Assembly: GCA_964465665.1 (NCBI GenBank)
Contig: CAYXKM010000086.1
Span: 1-22,867 of the forward strand
Source: JAKEGN01 sp964465665
GTDB taxonomy: Bacteria; Pseudomonadota; Gammaproteobacteria; Steroidobacterales; Woeseiaceae
Length of the DNA stretch: 22,867 bases
Direction of reading: 5' to 3'
This document shows positions 22,124 through 22,867 of the stretch, piece after piece. A model generated the notes under the pieces. That model had not been told where the DNA came from, made no database searches, and was given only the letters and a program-made list of their open reading frames with translations. Numbering within the stretch: the first letter of the stretch is position 1; each line of letters begins with the position of its first letter. The translations under genes and the position numbers were made by a program.

Positions 22124-22867
22124 ATGTGCCCATCAAACGACCACAGTCATGACGGGGAACGCGGTTACATTATTCCTATCGGTGGCGGTGAGGAGAAGGC
22201 CGGCAATGCCGAAATACTGGATCGTTTCGTCGAGCTCTGCGGTGGCAAGAAATCGCGCATTGCGGTTATCCCGACGGCGTCGGAAGTGGAAGAAACCGGC
22301 CGCAATTACGAGAAGCTGTTTCGCAAGCTGGGCGTCCAGCACGCGCAGGTATTGCAAATCCTGACGCGCCAGGATTGCCAGGAGCAGGAGCATCTTGACT
22401 ACATCGAGAAATCCGACGGCGTATTCCTCACCGGCGGCAACCAGTTGCGACTGTCGACAACGCTCGGCGGCACACCGGTGGCGCAAATGATCCGGCGGCG
22501 GAATGCCAAAGGCATGCACGTCGCCGGTACCTCGGCGGGGGCGGCGTTCCTGCCAGAGCACATGATTGCCGGTGGCGAGGAGGGCAGCACGCCAAGCCCA
22601 ACCATGGTGACCATGGCCCCGGGGCTCGGCCTGACCAACAATTTCGTTATCGATCAGCATTTTCGCCAGCGCGACCGCCTCGGGCGCCTGCTCACCGCGC
22701 TCGCCTACAATCCGTTCGCCGTGGGCATCGGACTCGACGAGGACACAGCCGCCTTCATCCGCCCGGGAGACGATCTCGAAGTCGTGGGTAGCGGCGGAAT
22801 CACTATCATCGACCCGACCAATCTCAGTTATTCGTCGATGGACCGGGCCCGCCGCGGCGATCCGGTT
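22124..22867 (+). CDS. cphB: Cyanophycinase (C-terminus cut by window edge)
   Basis: Cyanophycinase cleaves the aspartate-arginine polymer cyanophycin into beta-Asp-Arg dipeptides. The frame is open from ATG 22124 to the edge, 248 residues; complete enzymes are about 270 or more, so only the tail is missing. It is a class-I-glutamine-amidotransferase-like serine peptidase: nucleophile Ser137 in AGTSAGAAFLPEHMI, glycine-rich YIIPIGGGEEKA at the N-terminus, VFLTGGNQLRL (100-110), and DQHFRQRDRLGRLL (177-190). No signal peptide is present, so it acts inside the cell on stored polymer. It is in an operon with the dipeptidase that processes its product. Cyanophycin synthetase (cphA) is not in the window but would be expected just beyond it. 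Confidence 0.94.
   Translation, partial: MCPSNDHSHDGERGYIIPIGGGEEKAGNAEILDRFVELCGGKKSRIAVIPTASEVEETGRNYEKLFRKLGVQHAQVLQILTRQDCQEQEHLDYIEKSDGVFLTGGNQLRLSTTLGGTPVAQMIRRRNAKGMHVAGTSAGAAFLPEHMIAGGEEGSTPSPTMVTMAPGLGLTNNFVIDQHFRQRDRLGRLLTALAYNPFAVGIGLDEDTAAFIRPGDDLEVVGSGGITIIDPTNLSYSSMDRARRGDPV

Overview
The window reads as ordinary, densely coded chromosome of a G+C-rich proteobacterium. It is most likely a gammaproteobacterium: adjacent fabA-fabB, a YqcD-type (type II) QueF, a complete set of PaaABCDE hydroxylase genes and a cyanophycinase/isoaspartyl dipeptidase pair all fit. No rRNA, tRNA, CRISPR array, transposase or phage gene was seen. Both ends cut genes: paaZ loses its C-terminus at the left edge, and a cyanophycinase loses its C-terminus at the right edge.

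Layout. (1) 1-7195 is a phenylacetate degradation (paa) cluster. paaZ on the minus strand diverges from paaX-paaI-paaA-paaB-paaC-paaD-paaE on the plus strand. Phenylacetyl-CoA is epoxidised by PaaABCE, PaaD probably serves metal-centre assembly, PaaZ opens the oxepin ring and oxidises the aldehyde, PaaI hydrolyses stray CoA thioesters, and PaaX is the expected phenylacetyl-CoA-responsive repressor. The shared 129-bp promoter region carries a mirror-arranged CCGGA(A)TCGAAYCG element next to each start codon. (2) 7196-9112 is fabA-fabB for unsaturated fatty acid synthesis. (3) 9144-10850 holds an S-formylglutathione hydrolase and a TauE/SafE-type membrane protein. (4) 10924-15201 is a signalling block: a PAS-PAS hybrid histidine kinase, a tandem UspA protein, a short DksA/TraR-type zinc-finger protein and a FixJ-like response regulator. 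Both PAS domains keep a histidine at the position of the FixL/EcDos haem ligand. A long, near-perfect 23-bp hairpin lies between the convergent kinase and usp genes. (5) 15314-18974, minus strand, is a four-gene operon: TetR regulator, lipoprotein-like membrane fusion protein, ABC ATPase, ABC-2 permease. Two TGACY-N4-GGTCA operators bracket its predicted promoter. (6) 19197-20832 holds a long-form GTP cyclohydrolase II convergent with the queuosine enzyme QueF. (7) 20941-22867 holds isoaspartyl dipeptidase and cyanophycinase, which together would take cyanophycin to aspartate and arginine.

I see no clear evidence of a wholly new system. The items most worth following are the candidate haem-PAS kinase/FixJ/Usp/DksA block, the paired paa operator elements, the double tetR operator, the REP-like hairpin, and the Glu-for-Lys change in the isoaspartyl dipeptidase metal site. 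All coordinates, residue numbers and motif matches were counted by hand; no alignment or database search was run.
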